A stretch of DNA of 64,000 bases, from positions 1 through 64,000 of the forward strand of contig NZ_JAIFZM010000009.1 in NCBI RefSeq assembly GCF_022095695.1. Direction: 5' to 3'. The stretch comes from Oceanobacillus jordanicus (GTDB lineage: Bacteria > Bacillota > Bacilli > Bacillales > Amphibacillaceae). Both the position numbers and the translations under genes were made by a program. The notes beneath the pieces are model-generated. The model ran no database searches, was not told the origin of the DNA, and worked only from the letters and a program-made list of their open reading frames with translations. Positions 9,222 through 17,474 of the stretch are shown here, in pieces (positions within the stretch are counted from its first letter, which is position 1; every line of letters starts with the position of its first letter).

Positions 9222-10012
9222 TATCGTTAATTGCACCTATGTTAGGGTTGTTTTTAATTTTACGTAGACAGTCTTTGATGGCAGATACCTTATCACATGT
9301 TTCCTTAGCGGGTGTGGCACTAGGCTTGTTAATTGGTGTCAATCCGACTTTTACCAATATTATACTGGTGTCGGTGATTGCCATAGTGTTAGAATATTTG
9401 CGTGTAGTGTATCGCACGTATTCGGAAATTTCTATCGCAATTCTAATGTCGGCCGGGATGGCGCTAGCATTAGTTCTGATGGGATTAAATGACGGCGGCG
9501 CAACTTTAAGTATGAACCAATTTTTATTTGGCTCTATTGTCACCATTAGTGAACAGCAAGTATGGATGTTATTTGTCCTAACGATTATGATTGGTCTCTT
9601 ATATTTAATTTTTAGGAAACCATTGTATATCTTAACATTTGATGAAGAAACAGCCTTCACAGCCGGTTTACCGATCAAAACGATGTCTGTATTGTTTAAT
9701 ATCTTAACAGGGGTCACGATTGCGGTGACGATGCCTATCGTGGGAGCTTTACTGGTTTCAGCAATTATTGTTCTACCTGCAGCTATCTCGATGCGTTTAA
9801 GTAATCGTTTTAATGGGGTAATCTTAATCGGAATAGTGCTTGCTTTAATAGGGATGTTTAGTGGTCTAGTCGTTTCTTATAAAGTAGGTACACCGCCAGG
9901 AGCTTCTATTACATTAATCCTACTTATCGTTTTTGTTTTAACTACACTCGTGAAAAAAATTTCATACTACATAAAAATAGAGAGGCTATTTAAAAGAAAC
10001 GATATTTTATAA
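9167..10012 (+). CDS. adcB: Zinc ABC transporter permease
   Basis: A 281-aa integral membrane protein of the ABC-3 family (ZnuB/AdcB) with about eight or nine hydrophobic segments. It contains the conserved MADTLSHVSLAGVALG region and the late VSYKVGTPPGASITL segment. A TTG start at 9167 follows AAGGAGGA at 9153-9160; the ATG at 9173 is an alternative two codons later. The overlap with adcC shows co-translation. Together with AdcA and AdcC it forms a high-affinity zinc importer under Zur control. Confidence 0.94.
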   Translation: MEMFFHGFMQRAFQASFLISLIAPMLGLFLILRRQSLMADTLSHVSLAGVALGLLIGVNPTFTNIILVSVIAIVLEYLRVVYRTYSEISIAILMSAGMALALVLMGLNDGGATLSMNQFLFGSIVTISEQQVWMLFVLTIMIGLLYLIFRKPLYILTFDEETAFTAGLPIKTMSVLFNILTGVTIAVTMPIVGALLVSAIIVLPAAISMRLSNRFNGVILIGIVLALIGMFSGLVVSYKVGTPPGASITLILLIVFVLTTLVKKISYYIKIERLFKRNDIL

Positions 10013-10143
10013 GCATTAACTAATTAGCGTTCTAAAAAATGATGTTTTTTGCCAAATGAGTGGAAGATGTAAAAAAGAGGCGATCACACTAGTTGAGTGT
10101 AAACTGTAAATGAAGAGTGATACGTAAAATAAGGCTCGTGAAA

Positions 10144-10179
10144 GCGAACAATGGACTTTTAATTAAAGTTATTGTTCGC
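10144..10179 (+). promoter_or_regulatory. Paired PurR boxes upstream of pbuG
   Basis: GCGAACAAT (10144-10152) and the inverted ATTGTTCGC (10171-10179) are separated by 18 bp and sit just before the -35 of pbuG. The inverted CGAAC cores and spacing match those upstream of purE in this window. The same bases form a perfect hairpin followed by TTTTG, so a second role as terminator for adcB is possible. Confidence 0.68.
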
Positions 10180-10185
10180 TTTTGA

Positions 10186-10214
10186 TTGACTTAGAGCAAA
10201 TGACCTAGTATGAT
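10186..10214 (+). promoter_or_regulatory. Predicted SigA promoter of pbuG
   Basis: TTGACT at 10186-10191 and TATGAT at 10209-10214 with an ideal 17-bp spacer, between the PurR boxes and the guanine aptamer. Confidence 0.7.
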
Positions 10215-10235
10215 AAGAATTGAATTTAATAGAGA

Positions 10236-10300
10236 TGCGTATAATTTCGGGAATATGGCCCAAAGTATCTACAGATCGCCGTAAATGATCTGACTACGCA
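10236..10300 (+). promoter_or_regulatory. Guanine-class purine riboswitch aptamer (pbuG leader)
   Basis: P1 pairs TGCG (10236-10239) with CGCA (10297-10300). The TATCTACAG and CCGTAAATG loops and the GACTAC segment are present, with C at the ligand-reading position, so guanine/hypoxanthine specificity is expected. Confidence 0.92.
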
Positions 10301-10362
10301 GAGAAGTATTCGTCTTGTTTTGCGAGATTACCTCGCATTTTTATACGTCTTTTCTGCTAGTG

Positions 10363-10396
10363 AAAACGCGCCTGATCACGGATCATGTGCGTTTTT
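10363..10396 (+). terminator. Terminator in the pbuG leader
   Basis: AAAACGCGCCTGAT pairs with ATCATGTGCGTTTT with one mismatch and ends in TTTTT. Upstream bases (GCAGAGAA with TTTTCTGC) can form the alternative fold linked to the aptamer. Confidence 0.75.
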
Positions 10397-10436
10397 CTAT
10401 TCGTAAATATGAATGATGTAAAGGGGAGGAAGAGGC

Positions 10437-11771
10437 GTGAAAAAGTATTTTCGCTTTGAAGAATTAGGAACAAATTATAGAACAGAGTTTATGGCTGGAT
10501 TAACCACTTTCCTAGCTATGGCTTATATCTTATTTGTAAATCCATCGACTTTATCATTAGAAGGAGTCGATCAGTTACCGAATGGGGTAACAAGAATGGA
10601 CCAAGGTGCTATTTTTGCAGCAACAGCAATTGCGGCTGCAGTTGGTACATTGTTTATGGGGATCATAGCGAGATATCCTATCGTTTTAGCGCCAGGAATG
10701 GGCTTAAATGCATTTTTCGCGTACACGGTTGTATTAGGATATGGAATCCCTTGGGAAACAGCTCTTGCAGGGGTTTTAGCTTCAGGACTAATTTTTATTG
10801 TACTAACTTTGACAGGAATAAGAGAGAAAATCATTAATGCCATCCCAGCAAATTTAAAAATGGCTGTGGGAGCAGGGATTGGATTATTTATCGCGTTTGT
10901 TGGTTTCCAAAATGCCAACATTATTGTCGGCGATGATGCGACGCTGTTAGCACTTGGAGACATGACTTCTCCAACCGTGATGCTTGCTGTGTTCGGTGTT
11001 ATTATTTCCGTGATTTTTTTAACTTTAGGATTTAAAGGCGGTATTTTTTATGGAATGGTGATTACTGCCATTGTCGGTATGATCTTTGGATTAATCTCAC
11101 CACCACAAGGGTTAGGAGGAGTAGTTGGCGAAGTACCGAGTCTTGCGCCAACTTTTGGACAAGCCTTTTCACATTTTGGGGAGATCTTTACCATTGAAAT
11201 GCTTGTAGTTATTCTAACTTTTCTATTTGTTGATTTCTTTGATACAGCGGGTACCCTAGTTGCAGTAGCGACCCAGGCCGGATTGATGAAGGACAATAAG
11301 CTGCCTCGTGCTGGTAAAGCATTGTTTGCTGATTCAGCTGCAACGGTTGTCGGTGCTTCACTTGGTACATCAACGACTACATCCTATGTAGAATCCACTG
11401 CAGGGGTAGGAGCTGGCGGACGATCTGGATTTACTGCTGTAGTAGCGGCTGGGTTCTTCCTCTTGGCATTGTTCTTTTCACCGCTATTAAGTATTGTAAC
11501 TTCTGAAGTAACCGCGCCTGCTTTAATCATTGTTGGTGTATTAATGGCATCTTCCTTAAAGAGTATTGAATGGGATCAGTTTGAAATTGCTGTACCTGCC
11601 TTTTTAACGGTCGTGACAATGCCGTTAACATACAGCATTGCGACAGGGATTGCGATTGGATTTATCTTCTATCCGATAACCATGCTATTAAAGGGACGCG
11701 CTAAAGAGATACACCCTATTATGTATTTACTGTTCGTCATTTTCATCCTGTACTTTATTTTCTTGAATTAG
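10437..11771 (+). CDS. pbuG: Guanine/hypoxanthine permease
   Basis: A 444-aa AzgA-type (NCS2-like) purine transporter with 12 or more hydrophobic segments. Diagnostic stretches are the N-terminal FRFEELGTNYRTEFMAGLTT, the LAPGMGLNAFFAY motif and the SFVDFFDTAGTLVAV-like helix. It imports hypoxanthine and guanine for salvage. The start is GTG behind GGGGAGGAA. The gene follows guaA at some distance, as in B. subtilis, and is under both PurR and a guanine riboswitch. A bidirectional terminator ends it. Confidence 0.96.
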   Translation: MKKYFRFEELGTNYRTEFMAGLTTFLAMAYILFVNPSTLSLEGVDQLPNGVTRMDQGAIFAATAIAAAVGTLFMGIIARYPIVLAPGMGLNAFFAYTVVLGYGIPWETALAGVLASGLIFIVLTLTGIREKIINAIPANLKMAVGAGIGLFIAFVGFQNANIIVGDDATLLALGDMTSPTVMLAVFGVIISVIFLTLGFKGGIFYGMVITAIVGMIFGLISPPQGLGGVVGEVPSLAPTFGQAFSHFGEIFTIEMLVVILTFLFVDFFDTAGTLVAVATQAGLMKDNKLPRAGKALFADSAATVVGASLGTSTTTSYVESTAGVGAGGRSGFTAVVAAGFFLLALFFSPLLSIVTSEVTAPALIIVGVLMASSLKSIEWDQFEIAVPAFLTVVTMPLTYSIATGIAIGFIFYPITMLLKGRAKEIHPIMYLLFVIFILYFIFLN

Positions 11772-11791
11772 ATACGAAATAGCTGCATAAG

Positions 11792-11833
11792 AAAAAATCA
11801 CATTCGCTATACACTAGCGAATGTGATTTTTTT
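11792..11833. terminator. Bidirectional terminator between pbuG and the MFS gene
   Basis: AAAAAATCACATTCGCTA pairs with TAGCGAATGTGATTTTTT around a TACAC loop. A and T runs on both sides make it usable from either strand. The ACATTCGCT stem recurs in hairpins at 15833 and, in part, 22123. Confidence 0.93.
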
Positions 11834-11841
11834 ACGTCTTC

Positions 11842-13017
11842 TTATTGATCACGTTGATGCACATATGCTTCTTTACCGAAAGGAAGTAGGTGATAGAGTG
11901 TAATGAGTATTGTTCCCATTGTGGCAAGGATACCCATTCCATAGTATAAGGTTTCACCGCCAAGGGAATCGATAATAGATCCTCCCACCAGTGAACCGAT
12001 AATCCCTGATACCCCAAAGAAAGTGGCAAAAAACACAAGGTGTCCTGTTGATTGCAGTAGTTTTGGAATCAATCGGGAAACATAATTGAATGCTGCCAAA
12101 TAGAAAACACCAAAGGTTAAACCATGCATGAATTGTAGCCCAATAATATGGATTGGGTTATCAACGGTAGCATAGATAAACCATCTTACACTGTAAATCG
12201 CACCCGCAATAATGATAAACACAAGCGGATGGTATTTACGGAACCAAATGCCCGCTGTTGCAAAGACAAGAGCCTCTGTAAGAACTCCAGTAAACCAGGC
12301 AAACCCAACGAGCCCTTCGCTTCCGCCAAGCTGTGAAATATAAAGGCCGATATAACTATCATTCGCACGGTGTGTAATCGTTAGAAACATAATAAGTAAC
12401 AAGAAAATAACAAAGGACTTGTTTTTAATAATGGCACTAACGTCTCTTAACTGAACCGGTTCGGAATCAACTTTTACATCCGTCAACCCAAAGGACACGA
12501 CTAAAGCAAGCACTCCGAAGCATAGAAATGGGATGATCATGTATTCTATTCCCACTCTTGTAAGTACTTCGCCAATAATCAGAGAAGAAGTAGCAAAACC
12601 AACTGAACCCCACCAGCGAATTGCACCGAAAGAAACGCCAAAATGCTCTGCACGACGTTGAGCTAGGCTGTCTCCTAAAGCTCCAATCGGGGTAACAAAG
12701 AAATAGAAAATGGCCCCCATAAGAATAATTGCGAGTAATGTGTTCATCTGGAAAAAGATAACGCTAGTTACAAGCAGCCCCACGATACAAATCTGAATAA
12801 TCCGTTTGACTGTTTTGTATTTATCACTCATATACCCCCAAAAGGGCTGCGCGAAGATAGATGCAAGTGGCCCCACTGCGAGCACCCAACCAATTTCAGT
12901 ACCATTTAGCCCTTTATATTTTAAATACAAGGGCAAGTAACTCAGAATAATCGTATTTGTAGCATGAAAACTAAACAAAAGCATTTTTAAAGGTGTTAAA
13001 GAATCGCGACTGAACAA
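11842..13017 (-). CDS. MFS transporter, LacY/HcaT-like
   Basis: A 391-aa integral membrane protein with 12 predicted helices. The N-terminal half carries the major-facilitator loop motif FWGYMSDKYKTVKRI and the segment FGAIRWWGSVGFATSS, typical of the MFS_1-like group that includes the phenylpropionate (HcaT) and nucleoside symporters. It is probably a proton-coupled uptake carrier; the substrate is unknown. A TTG start (complement of 13015-13017) follows AGGAG. The gene converges on pbuG at a shared terminator and has an interspersed repeat fragment just upstream. Confidence 0.85.
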   Translation of the reverse strand: MFSRDSLTPLKMLLFSFHATNTIILSYLPLYLKYKGLNGTEIGWVLAVGPLASIFAQPFWGYMSDKYKTVKRIIQICIVGLLVTSVIFFQMNTLLAIILMGAIFYFFVTPIGALGDSLAQRRAEHFGVSFGAIRWWGSVGFATSSLIIGEVLTRVGIEYMIIPFLCFGVLALVVSFGLTDVKVDSEPVQLRDVSAIIKNKSFVIFLLLIMFLTITHRANDSYIGLYISQLGGSEGLVGFAWFTGVLTEALVFATAGIWFRKYHPLVFIIIAGAIYSVRWFIYATVDNPIHIIGLQFMHGLTFGVFYLAAFNYVSRLIPKLLQSTGHLVFFATFFGVSGIIGSLVGGSIIDSLGGETLYYGMGILATMGTILITLYHLLPFGKEAYVHQRDQ

Positions 13018-13043
13018 AAAATCCGCTCCTAATCTATGAATAT

Positions 13044-13123
13044 ATAAAGTGAAACTTCAATCAGTGGGGGTTTTGTTCTTCCCTCACTGATTGTTAGTCT
13101 TGCGGAAGGTTGTACCGAGATAA
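13044..13123 (+). repeat. Interspersed repeat, copy lacking hairpin B
   Basis: Starts ATAAAGTGAAACTTCAATC, keeps hairpin A (CAATCAGTGGG with CCTCACTGATTG) and ends TGTACCGAGATAA. The second hairpin found in the 8334 and 34307 copies is missing, which looks like an internal deletion. The rest of 13124-13228 shows nothing recognisable. Confidence 0.75.
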
Positions 13124-13228
13124 AGGCTATTATACTATTATCATGTGAAGAGCGGTAGAGTATTTAGGGAATAAGCTTGTCACATCTACGGATTTTAGAA
13201 TACCTGTACCTAGAATAGCTAAGCTCGA

Positions 13229-13753
13229 TTAATCCCAGGTCTTTTCAATGAATTCATCTCTGCCGGATTTTGCGCGGTCTTCCTTATATTCTTGCTCATT
13301 CTTTTTGTAAAAATCCTGATGATATTCCTCAGCAGGGTAAAATGTTGCGACAGGTAGGATCTCGGTTACAATCGGTTTTTTAAAGCGACCGCTCTGGGCA
13401 AGTTCTTTTTTAGAAAGCTCTGCAGCGCTTTGTTGTGCTTCATCACTGTAAAAGATGGCAGCACGATAGGAATCTCCACGATCCTGGAATTGTCCACCAT
13501 CATCGGTAGGATCAATCTGGCGCCAATATAATTCTAGTATCTCGCTGTAGGAGATCACATCAGGATTGTAGGTGATTTCCACTGCTTCATAGTGACCAGT
13601 GTCGCCCGCTTTAACTTGTTCATAAGTCGGATTCTCGACATGCCCACCCGTATAACCCGAGATGACTTGCTGCACACCATCCCACTGGTCAAAAGGTTTC
13701 ACCATACACCAAAAACATCCACCTGCAAAAATAGCTTTCTTGTATTGAGACAT
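13229..13753 (-). CDS. msrA: Peptide-methionine (S)-S-oxide reductase
   Basis: A 174-aa thioredoxin-dependent enzyme that repairs methionine-S-sulfoxide in oxidised proteins. The catalytic Cys is in [13 protein letters not shown] at the N terminus. [25 protein letters not shown] and [14 protein letters not shown] are family signatures. The start at 13753 (MSQYKK) is preceded by GGAGG at good spacing; the longer frame to 13840 would translate through the transposon end hairpin and is rejected. The element end about 40 bp upstream may have displaced or supplied its promoter. A second resolving Cys near the C terminus is not evident. Confidence 0.96.
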   Translation of the reverse strand: MSQYKKAIFAGGCFWCMVKPFDQWDGVQQVISGYTGGHVENPTYEQVKAGDTGHYEAVEITYNPDVISYSEILELYWRQIDPTDDGGQFQDRGDSYRAAIFYSDEAQQSAAELSKKELAQSGRFKKPIVTEILPVATFYPAEEYHQDFYKKNEQEYKEDRAKSGRDEFIEKTWD

Positions 13754-13796
13754 TTTACATTCCTCCAGTTCGTCTATGTTATACTCTATTGAATGA

Positions 13797-13960
13797 CCCC
13801 CACTTAACGAACGTTTGAAGTGGGGGATTCCTAAGAACACCTTCGTAACCGAAAGTTATGTTATTAGGCTATCCCTGCGTCCCCGCAGTTAGAAGTCGTA
13901 ACGCTTCGTTTTTAAGATTCAAGCTTGCGTTCTTATCTCGGTCATGATGTGCGCCGCAAT
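13797..13960 (-). ncRNA. Predicted omega RNA (reRNA) of TnpB
   Basis: TnpB nucleases use an RNA from the 3' end of tnpB through the right end of the element, with the guide just beyond it. Here the 3' end of tnpB and about 75 bp downstream, ending in the 13797-13826 hairpin, are the candidate scaffold. The guide would be the roughly 16 bases below the element end (about 13775-13790). The position is inferred from the family, and the 5' limit is arbitrary. Confidence 0.45.
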
Positions 13961-15029
13961 AGGGACAAACCCATTGACGCAACCCGAGATTTTTAACGGC
14001 TTTATTTTGATAGCCACAATTCGGTGTGGAGCATAGCTGACTGGACGGAAAATTTCTGGCAACGGTTATCACGTGCTTTCCATACCAAGTCGCTTTGTAT
14101 TCTAGCATCTGTCGAAACTGTGACCAGCTCACTTCGCTAATGGCTTTTGCCAATTTATGATTTTTCAGCATGTTGGACACCTGCAAGTCTTCGATCCCGA
14201 TAATGTCGTGGTTTTTGACAATAGCAGTAGAAATTTTATGCAGGTAGTCCTTCCGTGCATTGCTGATACGCTCATGGAGACGCGCCACTTTCCGTTTTTG
14301 TCTTTGATAGTTCTTGGCGTCTTGTAAGGCTCGTTTTTGCTTTATCGCCAGCTCTTTACGTCGTGATAGAATACGCTGTTCTTTTGCCAATCGGGACGCT
14401 AATGTACGAAAATGTTTCAGATTCTTATATACTGTTCCATCCGAAAGAACGGCAAAATCTTTGAGACCAACGTCGATTCCAACAGTAGAACCTGTTTTGG
14501 TTAACGGTTGTACCTCCGTTTCAGCTAAAACCGAAACAAAATATTTTCCACTCGGATTGCGCCTTATCGTAGCACTCAAGATACGTCCGTCAATTTCCCG
14601 GCTCTTGGCGAATCTGACAAGACCTAATTTGGGCAATTTGAGTTTGTTTCCCACTACTGCTATATTATGATTGGTACACTTTGTTGTATAAGACTGAACA
14701 GGATTTTTCTTGGACTTAAAGCGCGGAGCTTTATTTTGTTTTTTAAAAAAGCGCTTATACGAATCAGCCAAGTGTTTAAGCGCTGACTGCACGGCTATGC
14801 TATCCACTTCTTGGAGCCACCCCAATTGTTTTTTGAGTTGTGTAAGCTGGGCGGAACAAGCCTTGTATGTCAAGCCATTTCCCGTCTTCGTGTAAGCTTC
14901 ATTCCATTGATGCAGAAAATGATTGAACACAAAACGGGAGCAACCAATCGTCTTCGTAATGAAGACTTCTTGAAATGCATTTGGATAGATTCGGAACTTA
15001 TAGGCTTTGTGAATGTACATATTTTTCAC
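13869..15029 (-). CDS. tnpB: RNA-guided endonuclease TnpB
   Basis: A full-length 386-aa TnpB, a Cas12 ancestor. The N-terminal OrfB helix-turn-helix region has [11 protein letters not shown]. The split RuvC domain shows Asp in [11 protein letters not shown] (about residue 190), Glu in [10 protein letters not shown] (about 285) and Asp in [10 protein letters not shown] near the C terminus. A zinc finger is formed by CSTPNC and CPYC; the first pair is spaced C-x4-C, wider than the usual C-x2-C. The frame is intact. The start is GTG at 15029, with ATG at 15020 as an alternative; neither has a strong ribosome site. It cuts DNA next to a transposon-adjacent motif under RNA guidance and helps retain the element. 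Confidence 0.93.
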   Translation of the reverse strand: MKNMYIHKAYKFRIYPNAFQEVFITKTIGCSRFVFNHFLHQWNEAYTKTGNGLTYKACSAQLTQLKKQLGWLQEVDSIAVQSALKHLADSYKRFFKKQNKAPRFKSKKNPVQSYTTKCTNHNIAVVGNKLKLPKLGLVRFAKSREIDGRILSATIRRNPSGKYFVSVLAETEVQPLTKTGSTVGIDVGLKDFAVLSDGTVYKNLKHFRTLASRLAKEQRILSRRKELAIKQKRALQDAKNYQRQKRKVARLHERISNARKDYLHKISTAIVKNHDIIGIEDLQVSNMLKNHKLAKAISEVSWSQFRQMLEYKATWYGKHVITVARNFPSSQLCSTPNCGYQNKAVKNLGLRQWVCPYCGAHHDRDKNASLNLKNEALRLLTAGTQG

Positions 15030-15233
15030 AACTTTCTTACAGAAATGTTATACCTATTATATCAGAAAATAACCGTGCGCACATCCGTTCGCATTATAAT
15101 TAATACAGGAAAACCAGACAATTCATCTCCACCCTAGCTAGGCTTGAGGATGGAGTCTTCTTGTCCAAAACCAATAAATTATTATTTCCTCGTAGAATAA
15201 AGATACTATACCATAGATAAAGCGGGTGACATA

Positions 15234-15827
15234 ATGGAGGAACCTTATGTACATAAAATATTTATTAGGGATAAGCACAGGTTTGCGCCACATCCTGAGA
15301 TAAAGACCTTTGTTGGGAAAACAGGGTTGGACGGAAATAAAGTAACAGATAATCCAGACAAGGCTATTTTTTGCTACCCAATCCAGCATTACACCTATTG
15401 GAATGACATATTAGATCCGCCATTCTCCGACTTTGGAGAACTGGGAGAAGATATGGCTGTATTAGAAATGGGAGAGCAATCTGTTTGCATTGGCGATAGC
15501 TATGCCGTGGGAGATACGGTGCTTCAAGTATCACAACCTAAGTCGGACACGCGCTTCCTGGATAAAGAAATGGCTATGAAAATGCTGAAAACCGGAAAAA
15601 CAGGGTGGTATTTTCGAGTTTTAAAAGAAGGAAATATGCAAGCTGGCTCTGATTTAACATTGTTGGAACGTCCTTATCCGAATTGGACAATTGCTGCGTG
15701 TAATGAAGTAATGCATTTATACAAAGATGATCTGCGCTTAACAAATGACCTAGCCCATTGTGAACTACTAGCAGATAACTGGAGAAAGATCCTGTTAAAG
15801 CGTTTGGGTGGAAGGGCAATTTTATAG
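15234..15827 (+). CDS. Degenerate MOSC-domain protein (YiiM-like)
   Basis: 197 aa. Recognisable MOSC features are DKAIFCYPIQHYTYW, the FGELGEDMAV strand, SVCIGDSYAVGDTVLQVSQP and TGWYFRVLKEG. MOSC proteins handle sulfur or molybdenum cofactor; YiiM-type members reduce N-hydroxylated bases. The usual HGG before DKA is replaced by DNP, and the Cys expected after SQPR is missing (SQPKSDTRF), so normal catalysis is doubtful. The start is uncertain: GGAGG at 15236-15240 lies inside this frame and instead fits an ATG at 15247 in another frame that closes after 18 codons. A hairpin follows the gene. Confidence 0.72.
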   Translation: MEEPYVHKIFIRDKHRFAPHPEIKTFVGKTGLDGNKVTDNPDKAIFCYPIQHYTYWNDILDPPFSDFGELGEDMAVLEMGEQSVCIGDSYAVGDTVLQVSQPKSDTRFLDKEMAMKMLKTGKTGWYFRVLKEGNMQAGSDLTLLERPYPNWTIAACNEVMHLYKDDLRLTNDLAHCELLADNWRKILLKRLGGRAIL

Positions 15828-15832
15828 TATAT

Positions 15833-15877
15833 GAAAAACGTATACATTCGCTAAAAACGAGCGAATGCGAGTTTTTC
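15833..15877 (+). terminator. Terminator between the MOSC gene and the sigma-54 activator
   Basis: Stem ACATTCGCT with AGCGAATGCG, flanked by AAAAACGT and GAGTTTTTCT. It lies only about 14 bp before the next gene's start. Closely similar hairpins occur at 22123 and 11792. Confidence 0.7.
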
Positions 15878-15890
15878 TAAAAAGGGGGAT

Positions 15891-17264
15891 GTGTTCATGC
15901 TACCTTTTAAGGAAGAGTATAAAGATGAGATTTTTGAAACCGTTTTCGAAAATGCGTATCACTGTCTAGTTGTTGTAAATAGTGAGGGGCTGATTACTTA
16001 TTTAAACAACAGCTACTGTCATTTTCTTGACGTAACGAAGGAAGAAGCTATTGGTGCACATGTTACAGAGATCATCGAAAATACAAGAATGCACATTGTT
16101 GCGAGGAGCGGTGAGGAAGAAATAGCCGACCTGCAATATATTCGGGGAAACCATATGATAGCGAATAGAATTCCAGTACGCTCTGAAGGGAAGGTGGTCG
16201 GGGCAGTTGGTACCGTGCTTTACCGTGATACAGAAGAATGGCTAAACATGAATAGTCATATAAAGGATCTTTTACTGGAGCTAGAACATTATCGCAAACA
16301 AGTGCGGGATCAGTATGGTAATACGTACTCCCTTCATGACATAGTTGGGAGCTCCCCGAAGCTGAATGCAATTAAGACTAAAATTAAAAAAGTAGCACCA
16401 GGCGATGTTTCTATCCTGCTTACAGGAGAGAGCGGAACAGGGAAGGAACTGTTTGCGCATAGTATTCATCACTTAAGCGAACGCAATAAGAAAGCCTTTA
16501 TTAAGGTGAACTGTGCGGCAATTCCTGAGAATTTATTAGAGTCGGAGCTGTTTGGTTATGAGGAAGGGGCATTTACGGATGCGAGAAAGGGAGGCAAATT
16601 AGGAAAATTCCAATTGGCAGATGGAGGTACATTATTTTTGGATGAGATAGGTGATATGCCTTTAGGAGCACAGGTGAAAATTCTTCGGGCACTACAAGAA
16701 GGAGAGGTAGAAGCAATTGGAGCAACGAAACCTAGAAAAGTAGATGTACGAATCATCGCTGCTACAAACCAATCTTTAGAAAAAATGATAGAAGAAAATC
16801 GGTTTCGTGAAGATTTATTTTATCGTCTAAATGTCATCCAACTACAAATCCCCTCGCTCCGGGAAAGAAAAGAAGATATAAGAATTTTATCTAAGTTTAT
16901 TTTAGATAAAATAACAAAACGTTCGGGTAAGCGGGTGATGGATTTTTCCTTTGAAGTTTTGGAGTGTTTTATGCACTATCAGTGGCCAGGAAATATAAGA
17001 GAACTTGAGAATGTGATTGAATCAGCAGTTCATTTAACTAGCAAGGAAACAATTGGAACGGATGATTTACCCGCTCATTTGCTTCGTGAAGCTCCACTTA
17101 ACCATCCAACCGATGATTTGAAGGTAATTCTTGAAAAAACAGAAAAACAAGCAATCCAAAATGCTTTAAAGAAATGTAATGGAGATAAGATACAAGCAGC
17201 AAAGATGCTTAACGTAGGAAAGTCTAGCTTTTATGAAAAGGTAAAAAAATATGGGCTTAACTAA
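15891..17264 (+). CDS. Sigma-54-dependent transcriptional activator with PAS sensor
   Basis: A 457-aa enhancer-binding protein. An N-terminal PAS domain (about residues 15-125, VVVNSEGLITYLNNSYC) is followed by a short coiled coil. The AAA+ domain has Walker A GESGTGKE near residue 178, Walker B GTLFLDEIGD and the sensor/R-finger region FREDLFYRLNV. A Fis-type helix-turn-helix ends the protein (IQAAKMLNVGKSSFYEKVKKYG). The sigma-54 contact loop reads GAFTDA instead of GAFTGA. GTG 15891 or ATG 15897 could be the start. It lies upstream of a -24/-12 promoter and the ketone-body operon, which it very likely controls. Confidence 0.92.
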   Translation: MFMLPFKEEYKDEIFETVFENAYHCLVVVNSEGLITYLNNSYCHFLDVTKEEAIGAHVTEIIENTRMHIVARSGEEEIADLQYIRGNHMIANRIPVRSEGKVVGAVGTVLYRDTEEWLNMNSHIKDLLLELEHYRKQVRDQYGNTYSLHDIVGSSPKLNAIKTKIKKVAPGDVSILLTGESGTGKELFAHSIHHLSERNKKAFIKVNCAAIPENLLESELFGYEEGAFTDARKGGKLGKFQLADGGTLFLDEIGDMPLGAQVKILRALQEGEVEAIGATKPRKVDVRIIAATNQSLEKMIEENRFREDLFYRLNVIQLQIPSLRERKEDIRILSKFILDKITKRSGKRVMDFSFEVLECFMHYQWPGNIRELENVIESAVHLTSKETIGTDDLPAHLLREAPLNHPTDDLKVILEKTEKQAIQNALKKCNGDKIQAAKMLNVGKSSFYEKVKKYGLN

Positions 17265-17310
17265 ATTCCATAATATCGGAATCCATTCCGGTATCGTGGA
17301 ATTTTTATTT
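17263..17310 (+). terminator. Terminator after the sigma-54 activator
   Basis: AAATTCCATAATATCGGA pairs with TTCCGGTATCGTGGAATTT, with three mismatches, and runs into TTTTATTTTT. Being an inverted repeat upstream of a -24/-12 promoter, it could also serve as an activator site. Confidence 0.75.
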
Positions 17311-17431
17311 TTGTTTATCTATGTAAAGGCTTTCGAAAGGTGAGTAATAATTTTTTTCCATGAATCTGAAACAGTGCTTTAAGTTGAAAAGGAAAAAGAC
17401 TATAACGGCGGGTTTTTATCGTTTATAAAAG

Positions 17432-17449
17432 TTGGCACGATTTTTGCTT
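17432..17449 (+). promoter_or_regulatory. Sigma-54 (-24/-12) promoter of the sco operon
   Basis: TTGGCACGATTTTTGCTT: the GG (17434-17435) and GC (17446-17447) are separated by exactly ten bases, as SigL promoters require. Transcription would start near 17459, which excludes the TTG at 17448 as a start codon for scoA. Confidence 0.9.
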
Positions 17450-17474
17450 GTATAGGATGAAGGGGGTGTATGAC

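Larger units (their letters stand above)
13791..15165 (-). mobile_element. IS605-family, tnpB-only (IS1341-like) element
   Basis: One complete tnpB gene is flanked by structured ends. On the gene's 3' side is a perfect hairpin (13797-13826, CCCCCACTT with AAGTGGGGG). On the 5' side is an imperfect hairpin (15127-15155, CTCCACC with GGATGGAG). No tnpA transposase, terminal inverted repeat or target duplication is seen, as expected for this family. The exact ends are estimates. It lies between msrA and a MOSC gene. Confidence 0.75.

Noticed and set aside
9094-9717. A 207-codon minus-strand ORF across adcC/adcB
   Set aside because: It is antisense to two well-supported transporter genes and has no recognisable domain.
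13754-13840. N-terminal extension of msrA
   Set aside because: It would translate the tnpB element's end hairpin; the ATG at 13753 has GGAGG and gives the normal MsrA N terminus.
17448-17474. TTG start for scoA
   Set aside because: It lies upstream of the transcription start predicted from the -24/-12 promoter.
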